Shown: positions 52,604-61,038, counted from the first letter of the stretch. The stretch is DNA of 64,000 nt from an uncultured Senegalimassilia sp. (GCF_934630535.1 NZ_CAKTVU010000002.1:124001-188000); one strand, 5' to 3'. The notes: generated by a model not told the origin, from the letters alone. Numbers and translations: made by a program.

Positions 52604-52689
52604 CGACGCGAGTTGTTTGGAGATGAGGGGGACGACTCCAAGCGTAAAAAGCACTGGGAACCGAAAGGTCAACGAAGAAAGGAATAGCG

Positions 52690-52866
52690 ATGCTGTTCAT
52701 TATCGAGAAACAAAAGCTTGACGCGCTGAGCGCGACCGTATCCAACGTCAACCCGGGCAAGTTGCACGCCATGGGTGAGTGTCCCGGGGGACGCTGCGGG
52801 AACAACTGCAGCGGTACTTGCGCCTGGTCGCCGTGCACTAACCTCTGCGCCGCCACAAGCCACTAG
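52690..52866 (+). CDS. precursor peptide 1 (six-Cys, SCIFF/ranthipeptide-like)
   Basis: The 58-codon frame starts at an ATG after GAAAGGA and ends 27 bp before the first radical SAM gene. A leader of about 30 residues (MLFIIEKQKLDALSATVSNV...) precedes a core with six cysteines at 31, 36, 40, 44, 49 and 53 (spacing x4, x3, x3, x4, x3). Gly, Asn, Ser and Thr fill the gaps. The layout resembles the six-Cys-in-45 (SCIFF) peptides, whose maturases form thioether links at non-alpha carbons. The sequence is not a standard SCIFF, whose spacing and leader differ. It is shorter than usual annotation cut-offs. Confidence 0.78.
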   Translation: MLFIIEKQKLDALSATVSNVNPGKLHAMGECPGGRCGNNCSGTCAWSPCTNLCAATSH

Positions 52867-52893
52867 TTGCATTAATGGGAAGCAGAGGCCGCA

Positions 52894-54012
52894 ATGAGCC
52901 AGAACAATCCAGGAAGCGTCACGCTAACTCTTACCGCCGCCTGCAACCTCCGCTGCTCATATTGCTATGAGCACCACAAGTCCACCAACAGGATGACCTT
53001 CGACACAGCGAGGGATATCCTCGACAGAGAGCTCAGCAACACTGGCATGGATTCTCTGACCATTGACTTCTTTGGCGGGGAGCCCTTCCTTGAGTTTCCG
53101 ACTATAAGGAGGATATGCGAGTACGTCTGGTCGAAAGAGTGGGATGTGGAATACAAGTTCTTCGTCTCTACGAACGGGACGCTAGTGCACGGGGAAGTTC
53201 AGGACTGGTTGTCAGACCACAAGGAGGACTTCTGGGTGGGCCTCTCATTCGACGGAACGCCTGAGATGAACGATGCTAATCGCGACTCGAGCTCGGGCCT
53301 CATCGACCTCTCGTTCTTTTCGCAAAGCTGGCCCGCGCAGGGCGTAAAGATGACCGTCTCGAGGGAGACGCTGCCGACGCTGGCGGATGGCGTGAAGTAC
53401 CTCCACGCACAGGGCTTCTCAGTCAACTGCAACCTTGCCTACGGGCCTGATTGGGATTCGCAGCAGTGGGAAAACGTGCTTCAGGCTCAGCTCATGGACC
53501 TTGTTGACTTCTACGTCGCCAACCCAGACATATCTCCATGCTCGATGCTGAGCATGGAGATACCCTATGTAGCGATTGCGGACGAGCTCGAGTACACGAA
53601 GTGGTGCGGTGCAGGGACGAATATGAAAGTCTATGCCCCAGATGGGACGTGCTACCCGTGCCACTTCTTTGAGCCCATGGCCGTTGGGAAAGAAATGGCC
53701 AGACAATCTCTTACGATCGATTTCGCCAACGCAGCACAGTTAAAAGACCCCGAGTGCGATGGATGCATACTCATGCCCATCTGCCCAACCTGCTACGGCA
53801 GCAACTATGCGGCGACAGGCAACATAGCCAAGAAGGACAGGGACTTGTGCACGTTCACCAAAACCATGGCAATGGCAAACAGCTTCCTCTGGTACCGGCT
53901 GCTTGAGAAATACAGCGATGAGGAACTGAGGATTAGTCGCGAGCGGCGCAAGCTCCTAACTGATGGCATCGTCGCAATACAAGAGGGTTTCCCAACGGAC
54001 TTTAAACACTAG
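52894..54012 (+). CDS. radical SAM/SPASM peptide maturase 1
   Basis: The 372-residue enzyme begins almost directly with the radical SAM domain: CNLRCSYC (C17, C21, C24) binds the cluster and SAM, and FFGGEP follows. The C-terminal SPASM domain has CGAGTNMKVYAPDGTCYPC, CDGCILMPICPTC and a last Cys in DRDLC, enough for two auxiliary clusters. It lacks the N-terminal recognition (RRE/PqqD-like) domain of most such maturases, so a separate protein or the peptide itself must provide recognition. It likely makes thioether or other crosslinks in the upstream six-Cys peptide. Confidence 0.88.
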   Translation: MSQNNPGSVTLTLTAACNLRCSYCYEHHKSTNRMTFDTARDILDRELSNTGMDSLTIDFFGGEPFLEFPTIRRICEYVWSKEWDVEYKFFVSTNGTLVHGEVQDWLSDHKEDFWVGLSFDGTPEMNDANRDSSSGLIDLSFFSQSWPAQGVKMTVSRETLPTLADGVKYLHAQGFSVNCNLAYGPDWDSQQWENVLQAQLMDLVDFYVANPDISPCSMLSMEIPYVAIADELEYTKWCGAGTNMKVYAPDGTCYPCHFFEPMAVGKEMARQSLTIDFANAAQLKDPECDGCILMPICPTCYGSNYAATGNIAKKDRDLCTFTKTMAMANSFLWYRLLEKYSDEELRISRERRKLLTDGIVAIQEGFPTDFKH

Positions 54013-54021
54013 AGAGACCAA

Positions 54022-54099
54022 ATGATATCGATGGCGAATATGGAGTTTACTCGCCGTGGCAACTGCAACGGCACCGGAGTCATAAAGAGGAAGGATTAA
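54022..54099 (+). CDS. tiny frame between the maturases (25 residues), doubtful
   Basis: An ATG at 54022 after AGAGAGACC starts a 25-residue frame with one Cys and an N-C-N-G turn (RRGNCNGTGVIKRKD). It could be a third small peptide or chance. It lies between maturase 1 and precursor 2. Confidence 0.25.
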   Translation: MISMANMEFTRRGNCNGTGVIKRKD

Positions 54100-54152
54100 C
54101 AATCCTGGTTATAACCCCAATAAGTCCAGATTCAGCAGATAGGAGAACAGGC

Positions 54153-54302
54153 ATGAAGGTAGTTTTCGAAGGCAAGAAGGACGGCAAGGTGCGCGAGATG
54201 GGCGGTTGCGGCTGCGCCTGCCATCCATCCATCGGTGCGATCAGCAGCAACAAGCCTGCCGTGCAGGTCAACCGCCTAGCACCCAACGGCGCAGGCGCAT
54301 AA
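54153..54302 (+). CDS. precursor peptide 2 (CxCxC core)
   Basis: The 49-codon frame starts after TAGGAGAACAG and stops 25 bp before the second radical SAM gene. A charged leader (MKVVFEGKKDGKVREM) runs into GGCGCACHPS, which has cysteines at 19, 21 and 23. A Cys-free tail rich in Ala, Asn and Ser (SSNKPAVQVNRLAPNGAGA) follows. The Gly-Gly before the first Cys may be a processing site. The core is unlike precursor 1, so the two maturases probably have different substrates. It resembles Cys-rich radical SAM substrates of the CcpM type only in general form. Confidence 0.75.
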   Translation: MKVVFEGKKDGKVREMGGCGCACHPSIGAISSNKPAVQVNRLAPNGAGA

Positions 54303-54327
54303 CGGGGCATCTGCGCCCAGGTCCACC

Positions 54328-55689
54328 ATGTTCAAGGTTTTCAAGAGCAGGCTCGGCAAGAAATACCTCTACGAGACTACGACAAATCAAATATTCGAGG
54401 CAGACGACGAGAGCATCGAAAGGCTTGGGTCGACAGAAGGCGAAACTTCATTTCTCCGCAGGATCAGTGACGACTTCTACAACGAGTTCTTCTGCAATGA
54501 GGAGTCGATTGCTCTTAGTGTACTGCGCGACGATATGGTGCCCGATAGCTTCGAGCAGCCAGAGATATTGGTTCTTGAGCTGACGCAGCAATGCAACTTC
54601 CGTTGCGAATACTGCATCTACTCGGGCAGCTACCGCTTCGAGCGCAAGCACGGCAACACACAGATGAATGAGACGGACATCGAGCGCATATGCTCGGCAT
54701 ATTTTGGATCAGGTCGCGACCCGAGCTACGTGAGCTTCTATGGCGGCGAGCCCCTGCGGCGGTTCGACCTCATCAAGAGACTGTGCGAACGTGTGGAGAA
54801 TCTGGGAGGACACCCAGAGTACTCGATTACGACGAACGGTTCCCTGCTTCTTGATCGCGACATCCTGACGTTTCTCATGGACAGGGGCTTCCACATCAAC
54901 GTCAGTTTCGACGGGCTTAATCACGATCTTTACAGGCGCACTGTCGATGGAAGGCCATCGTCAGCCATGGTGCTCGAGGCACTCAACAAAATCAACGAGC
55001 TGAATTGCGGATATTTTGAGAAAAACGTGACTATCTCAACTACTCTAGCACCACCATACGACCTCCTTGCCAATGCGAGCTTCTTCATGGGACATGAGCT
55101 CCTGTCAAGGGTGAGGGTTTCCGTGAACCTTGTAAACGAGGCGGACAATTCCTTCTTGGACAGCTTCGACCTTGCAAAAGAGAAGCTTTCATTGGCTAGC
55201 CAGATTAAGGTATTAGCTGATGCCTACATCGACTGCAATGGAAGGGTTCCATACTTCATTGTGTCGCTCTTCGCCAACAGCGCCAGTAGAATAGATGAAC
55301 GCGGCATGTTCCATCAGACCCACGCGTACCCACCTGGACAATGCGAGGTCGGACGGCATCGCCTCTTCGTCACCGCCGACGGAAGGAAGTACACCTGCGA
55401 GAGAGTGGGCGGCTACGGATGTCTCGGACATCTCGATGAAGACGTGATGAACATAGATGCCTATAAGCGAGTCATTAACGATGTGAGCGACTTCTATGAG
55501 AGACACTGTGGCAATTGCCACCTTGTGCGCATCTGCGACATGTGCTGCTCCTCCATGAGGAGGGGCATCGAAATCAAGGACGACGAGCTCGCGACCGCCG
55601 AGTGCGATGACAGACGAAAGTGGTACGACACGGTCTTCTACGTTTACCTCAGTAGGAAAGAACTTGGTAAAGGCATGTTCGACGACTGA
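54328..55689 (+). CDS. radical SAM/SPASM peptide maturase 2
   Basis: The 453-residue enzyme has an 80-residue N-terminal region (KKYLYETTTNQIFEADDES...) typical of peptide maturases, followed by the radical SAM cluster motif CNFRCEYC (C89, C93, C96) and FYGGEP. The SPASM region shows CEVGRHRLFVTADGRKYTC, CGNCHLVRICDMCC and a final Cys, the complete set for two auxiliary clusters. Substrate is probably precursor 2, 25 bp upstream. The ribosome site is weak (CCAGG), which fits translational coupling to the peptide. Confidence 0.88.
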   Translation: MFKVFKSRLGKKYLYETTTNQIFEADDESIERLGSTEGETSFLRRISDDFYNEFFCNEESIALSVLRDDMVPDSFEQPEILVLELTQQCNFRCEYCIYSGSYRFERKHGNTQMNETDIERICSAYFGSGRDPSYVSFYGGEPLRRFDLIKRLCERVENLGGHPEYSITTNGSLLLDRDILTFLMDRGFHINVSFDGLNHDLYRRTVDGRPSSAMVLEALNKINELNCGYFEKNVTISTTLAPPYDLLANASFFMGHELLSRVRVSVNLVNEADNSFLDSFDLAKEKLSLASQIKVLADAYIDCNGRVPYFIVSLFANSASRIDERGMFHQTHAYPPGQCEVGRHRLFVTADGRKYTCERVGGYGCLGHLDEDVMNIDAYKRVINDVSDFYERHCGNCHLVRICDMCCSSMRRGIEIKDDELATAECDDRRKWYDTVFYVYLSRKELGKGMFDD

Positions 55690-55732
55690 TCGAACTCCTT
55701 GACAAATCAATAGCAGTGCATCGGCTCCACTA

Positions 55733-55930
55733 TGCTGGACAGTTTCATGAGGGATGCCGGCCCGCTTGAGGGAAAGGAATCCGCATGGCAGACCCGAATC
55801 ATCCAAGGCACCCGATCCCGCCGTGAAAGGTCCGGGGGCAGGAAGATCAAGGCATCCCTCGTCTGCAGGGATATCGTGCTCAGCAAGCGCCGCATAGCCC
55901 GCATCATGAAGGACAAGGACCTGGTCAGCC
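55733..55930 (+). pseudogene. IS3-family transposase (OrfB) N-terminal remnant, right edge of the island
   Basis: The frame contains GRKIKASLVCRDIVLSKRRIARIMKDKDLVSR, the N-terminal signature of IS3-family OrfB proteins. It runs into unrelated sequence afterwards. Just upstream TGCTGGACAGTTTCATGAG looks like an IS3 terminal end. Together with the left fragment at 49616-49925 it frames the island, though they come from opposite ends of the gene and opposite strands. Confidence 0.65.
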
Positions 55931-56020
55931 GTCCTCATACAGGGAAGACTGCTCGAAATCGCAAGAGAGCGGCAACGTCATGGTTGGGAATGGCTCGCAG
56001 ACCGCGGCGATGGGATACCG

Positions 56021-56269
56021 ATGGTCGGTGACGGCATAGGCTACTATTTTAAACGCGCCGCCGGCGATGACGCCGTACCGTTCAAAAACCTTCGCAGCTC
56101 ATGGCGAACCATAGCAGAATACGAGTGGAGGATTTCCCAGTCGGTGCTCGAGCCGCTCATGGGCCATAAGATGGAAGGAGTCACCGGCAAGCACTATCTT
56201 CGCCCTGATCTGGACATGCTGCTGCGTGCTTTTGCCGATGACTACTTTGCAAACAATCGAACCGTTTAG
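56021..56269 (+). pseudogene. C-terminal fragment of a tyrosine recombinase
   Basis: The 82-codon frame contains WRTIAEYEWRISQSVLEPLMGHKMEGVTGKHYLRPD and ends RAFADDYFANNRTV. The H...H-Y arrangement is the C-terminal end of a phage-type integrase, with the catalytic Tyr in KHYLRPD. The Arg of box I and the N-terminal half are missing, since the IS3 fragment lies directly before. It parallels the shorter remnant at 21639-21779. Confidence 0.75.
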
Positions 56270-56275
56270 GATAAG

Positions 56276-56306
56276 TTAGGATATTCGATAACGTTTCCCC
56301 AGGTCA
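56276..56306 (+). other. recombinase-associated signature, possible attachment-site scar (copy 2)
   Basis: TTAGGATAT, nine bases, then TTTCCCCAGGTCA follow the recombinase fragment, ending 2 bp before the gpsA stop codon. The same signature with the same spacing is at 21786-21816. Confidence 0.5.
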
Positions 56307-56308
56307 GA

Positions 56309-57310
56309 CTACAGTCCGTAAAACTCCGTGGTCAGCGGGCGTGCGAACAGGTCCTTCGCTGCGGCCTTCGGGTCGGCGCCTTCCCACACCACGCCGCGCA
56401 CCACATCGGTGATGGGCAGCTCGACGTCGTAGGCTTCCGACAGCGTTTTCAGCGTTTTGCACGCCAGCGCGCCCTCGACCACCATGTGCGTGCGCTCGCG
56501 ATACGCGTCAAGCGTGCCGCCCTGCGCCAGCTCCACGCCGAACGAGCGGTTGCGCGAGTGCTCGGAGGTGCACGTGGCGATCAGGTCGCCCGCGCCGGCC
56601 AAGCCCATACACGTGATGGCCTGCCCGCCGCACTTCACCGTCAAACGGCTCATCTCCGCCAGGCCGCGCGTCATGAGCATGGCGGCCGTGTTGTCGCCAT
56701 AGCCCAGACCATACGCCACGCCCACGGCGATGGCGATGACGTTCTTGAACGCAGCGCACAGCTCGACACCCGTGACGTCGTCGCTGGTGTAGGTGCGGAA
56801 CGTCGGCGAGGCGAACAGGTCGCGGAACATCACCGCCGTGTCCTGACCCGACGACGCGATGACGGTACCCGCAGGCTTCGCCTTGATGACCTCCTCGGCA
56901 TGATTGGGGCCCGAAAGCACAGCCAGACGGTCCTTGTTGCCCAGCTCGGACTCGAACACGCCCACGGGCAGATAGCCGCTTTCGGCCTCCACGCCCTTCG
57001 AGCAGATGATGATGGGGAACTGGTCGTCCACCACGTCGGACAGGGCGCGCGCCACGCCGCGCAACAGGTTCGAGGGCGTCACGATGACGGCGGCCTTCGC
57101 ACGATGCAGCGCATCGCGGTACGAGGTGGTGGCCACGATGTTGTCGGACAGCTTCGCATCCGAAAGGTAGCGCGGATTGACGTGCTCGTGGTTGATGCCG
57201 TGCACCACCGAATCCTTGCGTGCCCACAGGCTCACGTTATGCCCGTTGAGGGCCAGCGTCTGCGCCAGCGCGGTTCCCCACGAACCGGCGCCGATGACTG
57301 CAACCTTCAT
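56309..57310 (-). CDS. gpsA: glycerol-3-phosphate dehydrogenase [NAD(P)+]
   Basis: The 333-residue enzyme makes sn-glycerol 3-phosphate from dihydroxyacetone phosphate for phospholipids. The nucleotide-binding motif is VAVIGAGSWGTALAQTLA. GPNHAEEV, AAFKNVIAIAVGV and AGAGDLIATCTSEHSRN complete the family set. It follows plsY, its metabolic partner, by 17 bp. The start is placed at ATG 57310; a GTG 4 codons earlier (57322) has a closer AAGGAAA and is an alternative. Confidence 0.95.
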   Translation of the reverse strand: MKVAVIGAGSWGTALAQTLALNGHNVSLWARKDSVVHGINHEHVNPRYLSDAKLSDNIVATTSYRDALHRAKAAVIVTPSNLLRGVARALSDVVDDQFPIIICSKGVEAESGYLPVGVFESELGNKDRLAVLSGPNHAEEVIKAKPAGTVIASSGQDTAVMFRDLFASPTFRTYTSDDVTGVELCAAFKNVIAIAVGVAYGLGYGDNTAAMLMTRGLAEMSRLTVKCGGQAITCMGLAGAGDLIATCTSEHSRNRSFGVELAQGGTLDAYRERTHMVVEGALACKTLKTLSEAYDVELPITDVVRGVVWEGADPKAAAKDLFARPLTTEFYGL

Positions 57311-57327
57311 GTCGTCGTCCACTTTCC

Positions 57328-57993
57328 TTACGCTTCCTTATCCTTTTGCCCGATACGGCGCTCGTTGCCGGCGCGCAGGCGCTCGATGTTGCCGCGATGC
57401 GCCCAAACCACCGTCAGCGCCGCCACCGTGGTGCACACCCACGCGGCCGGCGCGAACGTGGCGTACAGGAAGTAGTACGCGGCGAACAGCGGGCACGCTG
57501 CCGCGGCGGCCACAGAGCCCACCGACACATACTTGGTGGCAAGCACCAGCACGGCGAAGATGGCCAGCTCGAGGCATGCGCCCTGCCAGCCGAACGTCAC
57601 GAACAGGCAGCCGACGGCCACGGCGATGCCCTTGCCGCCTTTAAATCCCAGCCAGGGACTGAAGATATGCCCCCACACGCAGCCTAGGAAGGCCACCGTG
57701 ACGAAATCGTCGTAGCCGACCACATGGCCCGACAGCGACATGCCGCCGCCGAACATGGCAGCAGCCGCGGCCGCGATCAGGCCCGATACGATGCCCTTGC
57801 CGAAATCCAGCACGAACACGGCGCTGCCGCCCACCTTGCCCATGGTGCGCATGGCGTTGGTGGTGCCGATGTTGCCCGAGCCGTGCTCGCGGATATCGGT
57901 GTGGTAAAACACCTTTGAGATGATGACGCCCCAGGGGATGGACCCCAGCAGGAAAGAGATGACGAAAACCCCTAATGCTCCCAGCAGTTCCAC
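57328..57993 (-). CDS. plsY: glycerol-3-phosphate acyltransferase PlsY
   Basis: The 221-residue membrane protein acylates glycerol 3-phosphate using acyl-phosphate, the first step of phosphatidate synthesis. Motif 1 is SGNIGTTNAMR, motif 2 GFKGGKGIAVAVG and motif 3 AHRGNIERL. Seven hydrophobic segments are visible. The start is a GTG with AGGAAAG upstream. It begins 12 bp after the der stop and precedes gpsA, giving the coriobacterial order der-plsY-gpsA. Confidence 0.95.
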   Translation of the reverse strand: MELLGALGVFVISFLLGSIPWGVIISKVFYHTDIREHGSGNIGTTNAMRTMGKVGGSAVFVLDFGKGIVSGLIAAAAAAMFGGGMSLSGHVVGYDDFVTVAFLGCVWGHIFSPWLGFKGGKGIAVAVGCLFVTFGWQGACLELAIFAVLVLATKYVSVGSVAAAAACPLFAAYYFLYATFAPAAWVCTTVAALTVVWAHRGNIERLRAGNERRIGQKDKEA

Positions 57994-58005
57994 AGCGACT
58001 CTTTC

Positions 58006-59322
58006 CTAGTCCTTCTTTTTAAATTTCATACGGATGGGCGTGCCCGTCAGGTCGAACGACTTTCGCAGGCGATTCTCCAGGAAGCGCTCGTAGTTATCGT
58101 TGACCAGGTCGGGGCGGTTCACGAAGAACGTGAACTGCGGCGGGCACGTTGCCGTTTGCGTGACGTACTTCATGCGCAGGATGGCCTTGCCCTTCGACAC
58201 GGTGTGGCCGCCCTCGCGGATCTCGCCCAGCCAGACGTTGAGCTGGTTGGTGGGGATGCTCTTGCAGAAGTTCTCGTAGGCGACGTCGACGGCTTCCCAG
58301 ATGCGATGGACGGACTTGCCCGTGAGCGCGCAGGTGGCCACAACCGGGGCATATCCCACAAAGGTCATGCGGTCGGCGATCTTCTCGCGCACCTCGGCCT
58401 TGGCGTCGGGGCCCTCCACCAGGTCCCACTTGTTCAGCACGATGACCATGGCGCACTGGCGGTCGGCGGCGAAGCCGGCAACGCGCTGGTCCTGGTCGGT
58501 CAGACCGATGGAGCCGTCGATGACCAGGATGGCCACGTCGGCGCGGTCGATGGCGCGCATGGCGCGCACGAAGCCGTAGTACTCCACGTCCTCGTCGATC
58601 TTGCTCTTCTGGCGCAGGCCGGCGGTGTCGACGATGGTGTAGCGCTGGCCCTCGTGCTCGATGACGGTGTCGATGGCGTCGCGCGTGGTGCCGGCGACAT
58701 TGGACACGATGGAGCGATCATCCGAGGTCAGGCGGTTGGTCAGCGAGGACTTGCCGGCGTTGGGGCGGCCGATGATGGCGATGTTGATGCCGCCGTCCTC
58801 CTCCTCGTCGTCGGCGGTCTCGACCTTCTTCAGGTCCTCCACCACGGCGTCGAGCAGATCGCCCGTGCCGTTGCCGTGCAGCGAGGAGACCGACCACGGA
58901 TCGCCCAGGCCCAGCTGGTAGAACTCCCAGATCTGGTCCATGGTGTCGGGGTTGTCCATCTTGTTCACCACCAGATACACCGGCTTGGAGGTCTTGCGCA
59001 GCACGCGCGCCACCTCCTCGTCATCTGCGTTGATGCCGGTGCGGCCGTCGACGATGAACACGATGACGTCGGCCTCGTTCACGCCGGCGAACGCCTGGGT
59101 GCGGATGGAGCTTTGGAACGCGTCGTCGTCGCCCATCTCGATACCGCCGGTGTCGATGAGCTTGAACAGCACGCCGTTCCAGTCGGCGATGTGATACGAA
59201 CGGTCGCGGGTGACGCCGCGCATCTCGTGCACGATGGCCTCGTCGGCCTGGGCAATGCGGTTAACGAAGGTGGACTTGCCGACGTTCGGCCGTCCAACAA
59301 CCGCCACAATGGGCAGAGCCAT
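58006..59322 (-). CDS. der: ribosome biogenesis GTPase Der (EngA)
   Basis: The 438-residue protein has two tandem GTPase domains for 50S assembly. Domain 1 has GRPNVGKST, DTGG and NKMD; domain 2 has GRPNAGKSS, DTAG and NKWD. The C-terminal KH-like domain ends RMKFKKKD. Length matches the family. It heads the der-plsY-gpsA group. Confidence 0.96.
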   Translation of the reverse strand: MALPIVAVVGRPNVGKSTFVNRIAQADEAIVHEMRGVTRDRSYHIADWNGVLFKLIDTGGIEMGDDDAFQSSIRTQAFAGVNEADVIVFIVDGRTGINADDEEVARVLRKTSKPVYLVVNKMDNPDTMDQIWEFYQLGLGDPWSVSSLHGNGTGDLLDAVVEDLKKVETADDEEEDGGINIAIIGRPNAGKSSLTNRLTSDDRSIVSNVAGTTRDAIDTVIEHEGQRYTIVDTAGLRQKSKIDEDVEYYGFVRAMRAIDRADVAILVIDGSIGLTDQDQRVAGFAADRQCAMVIVLNKWDLVEGPDAKAEVREKIADRMTFVGYAPVVATCALTGKSVHRIWEAVDVAYENFCKSIPTNQLNVWLGEIREGGHTVSKGKAILRMKYVTQTATCPPQFTFFVNRPDLVNDNYERFLENRLRKSFDLTGTPIRMKFKKKD

Positions 59323-59367
59323 ATCAAATCCTTTTCGGTTGAGGAAAATACTACGTTTGCGGCGCCG

Positions 59368-60819
59368 CTATCCGCGCGCCAATTCGACGAGTTCCGGCAA
59401 GAACCCAGTCGCGTTACAGGATACCACGCTCACGGGCACGCCCGCCGCCTTCCCCATATCCTCCAACGTTGCGTCATCGAGCGTGACGCCGTCGTCATTG
59501 AAGATGACCTTGGGGACCACGTACGTCCAGCCCGGGTGCTCGGCCGCGTCGGCGCGGATGGCATCGGCGATGTCGCAGCTGCACAACAGCCCTGTGACGT
59601 CCACGTTCCCGCCAAAGAAGCGGTTCTCCAAGAACAGCGGCTCCACCACCCCGGCCAGCGGGCCGCGCGAGAACAGCGGGCGGAAGAAGTGCGGCGTGGC
59701 CATGCCGGCGATGTAGCGCACGCGCATGCCCGCCTGCTGCAGCGCCTGGGCAGCTTGCTCGTCAAGCCCGGCCGCTTCAGCCGCCTCCCAATCGTCCACG
59801 AACGAGCGGATGATGCCCACGCCGTCCTCGAACATGCCGAAGTCGCCGTAGTGCTCGGTGGGCGGGAGGTTCTCCAGCAGCTCGTCGCCGTAGGCGTTGC
59901 AGTAGAACTCGTCGGCGGCGAAGGCCCACAGGTGGCCGCGTTCGGCAAGGGCACGCTGCTGAGCAGGCACGATGGCATCCATGGCGGCACGGGCGGCAAC
60001 CGGGTCGTTGAAGCTTTTCGTGAAGCACGTCTGGTGTTTGGTGAACCCCAGCGGCACGATGCAGATGTCCAGGATACCCGGGCGCGCGTACGCCCAATCG
60101 AGCGTCTCGCGCAGCGCGTCGCCGTCGTTCTCGTCGGGCATGAGCACGATCTGAGCGTGGAACTCGATGCCGGCGGCAAGCAGGCGGTCCATCACCTCGA
60201 TGCCGTGCTGGGCGTGCCGGCCGATGATGCGGCGGCGAACCTCGGGATTGGATGCGTGCAGGGAAACGCGCAGCGGGCTGATGTGCTGCTCGATGATGCG
60301 CGCCTCGTCGGCGGCCGACAAGTTGGTGAACGTGACGAACGTTCCCGACAGGAAGCTGAGACGGAAGTCGTCGTCGCGCAGGGTCAGCGACGGGCGCATG
60401 TCGTCGGGCAGCTGTCGCATGAAGCAGAAGATGCAGGCGTTGCGGCATTGCTTGACGCCGTCGAACACCACGCCGGAGAACTCGAAGCCCCACTCCTCGC
60501 CCTCGTAGCGCTCAAGCTCCACCTCGCCGGAGTCGCCGTCGGTGTCGATGTAGCCGAGGGTGATCACGTCGTCGGCGGTAAGCCAGCGCCAGTCGATCAT
60601 GTCGCGCACGGGCTGGCCGTCAACGCTGGTGATAATGCAGCCCGGCGTGAAGCCCGCGTCGTCGGCGGGGCTTTCGGGCAGCACGGATTCGATGACGGCC
60701 TTCGGGGGCTCGGGAGCGCGGCGCTTGCGGCCGCCTGCAGCTTTCGCAGCCTGCTTCGCCACATCCTGAGGAGGATAAATGCCCACGTTAACACCGCCTT
60801 TCCGCATCCGTTCGCCCAT
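59368..60819 (-). CDS. DUF512 radical SAM protein with N-terminal PDZ domain
   Basis: The 483-residue protein has a PDZ-like region (PPKAVIESVLPESPADDAGF...VDGQPV) and a radical SAM part with CRNACIFCF (C-x3-C-x2-C). The FCFMRQLP segment, RLSFLSGTFVTFTNL and the final DUF512 domain follow. DUF512 proteins occur beside der in many Firmicutes and Actinobacteria; their reaction is unknown. Start choice is uncertain: ATG 60819, ATG 60807 and GTG 60786 are all possible. It lies 45 bp upstream of der in the same direction. Confidence 0.88.
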   Translation of the reverse strand: MGERMRKGGVNVGIYPPQDVAKQAAKAAGGRKRRAPEPPKAVIESVLPESPADDAGFTPGCIITSVDGQPVRDMIDWRWLTADDVITLGYIDTDGDSGEVELERYEGEEWGFEFSGVVFDGVKQCRNACIFCFMRQLPDDMRPSLTLRDDDFRLSFLSGTFVTFTNLSAADEARIIEQHISPLRVSLHASNPEVRRRIIGRHAQHGIEVMDRLLAAGIEFHAQIVLMPDENDGDALRETLDWAYARPGILDICIVPLGFTKHQTCFTKSFNDPVAARAAMDAIVPAQQRALAERGHLWAFAADEFYCNAYGDELLENLPPTEHYGDFGMFEDGVGIIRSFVDDWEAAEAAGLDEQAAQALQQAGMRVRYIAGMATPHFFRPLFSRGPLAGVVEPLFLENRFFGGNVDVTGLLCSCDIADAIRADAAEHPGWTYVVPKVIFNDDGVTLDDATLEDMGKAAGVPVSVVSCNATGFLPELVELARG

Positions 60820-61038
60820 ATGCCGTCGATTTTTCGCAGCATATCATGGTAGCATGCCGCGCACGCTAAGGCGCACGGCGGGAACACGGCGCGGAAAATC
60901 AGCGCAACTGGGTTCTGGGCGGGCTCGCGTTTGCCCCGCGGAGCGGAGCGCGAACGAACCGGCGAAGAGCGGGTCGGCGCCCGCTCGCGGAAGCGATGCG
61001 AAACGGCGGCGCAAAGCCCCGTCGACCGCGGCATCCCC

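Noticed and set aside
58156..60852. 898-codon plus-strand open frame
   Set aside because: Antisense to der and the DUF512 gene, with no domain and biased composition.
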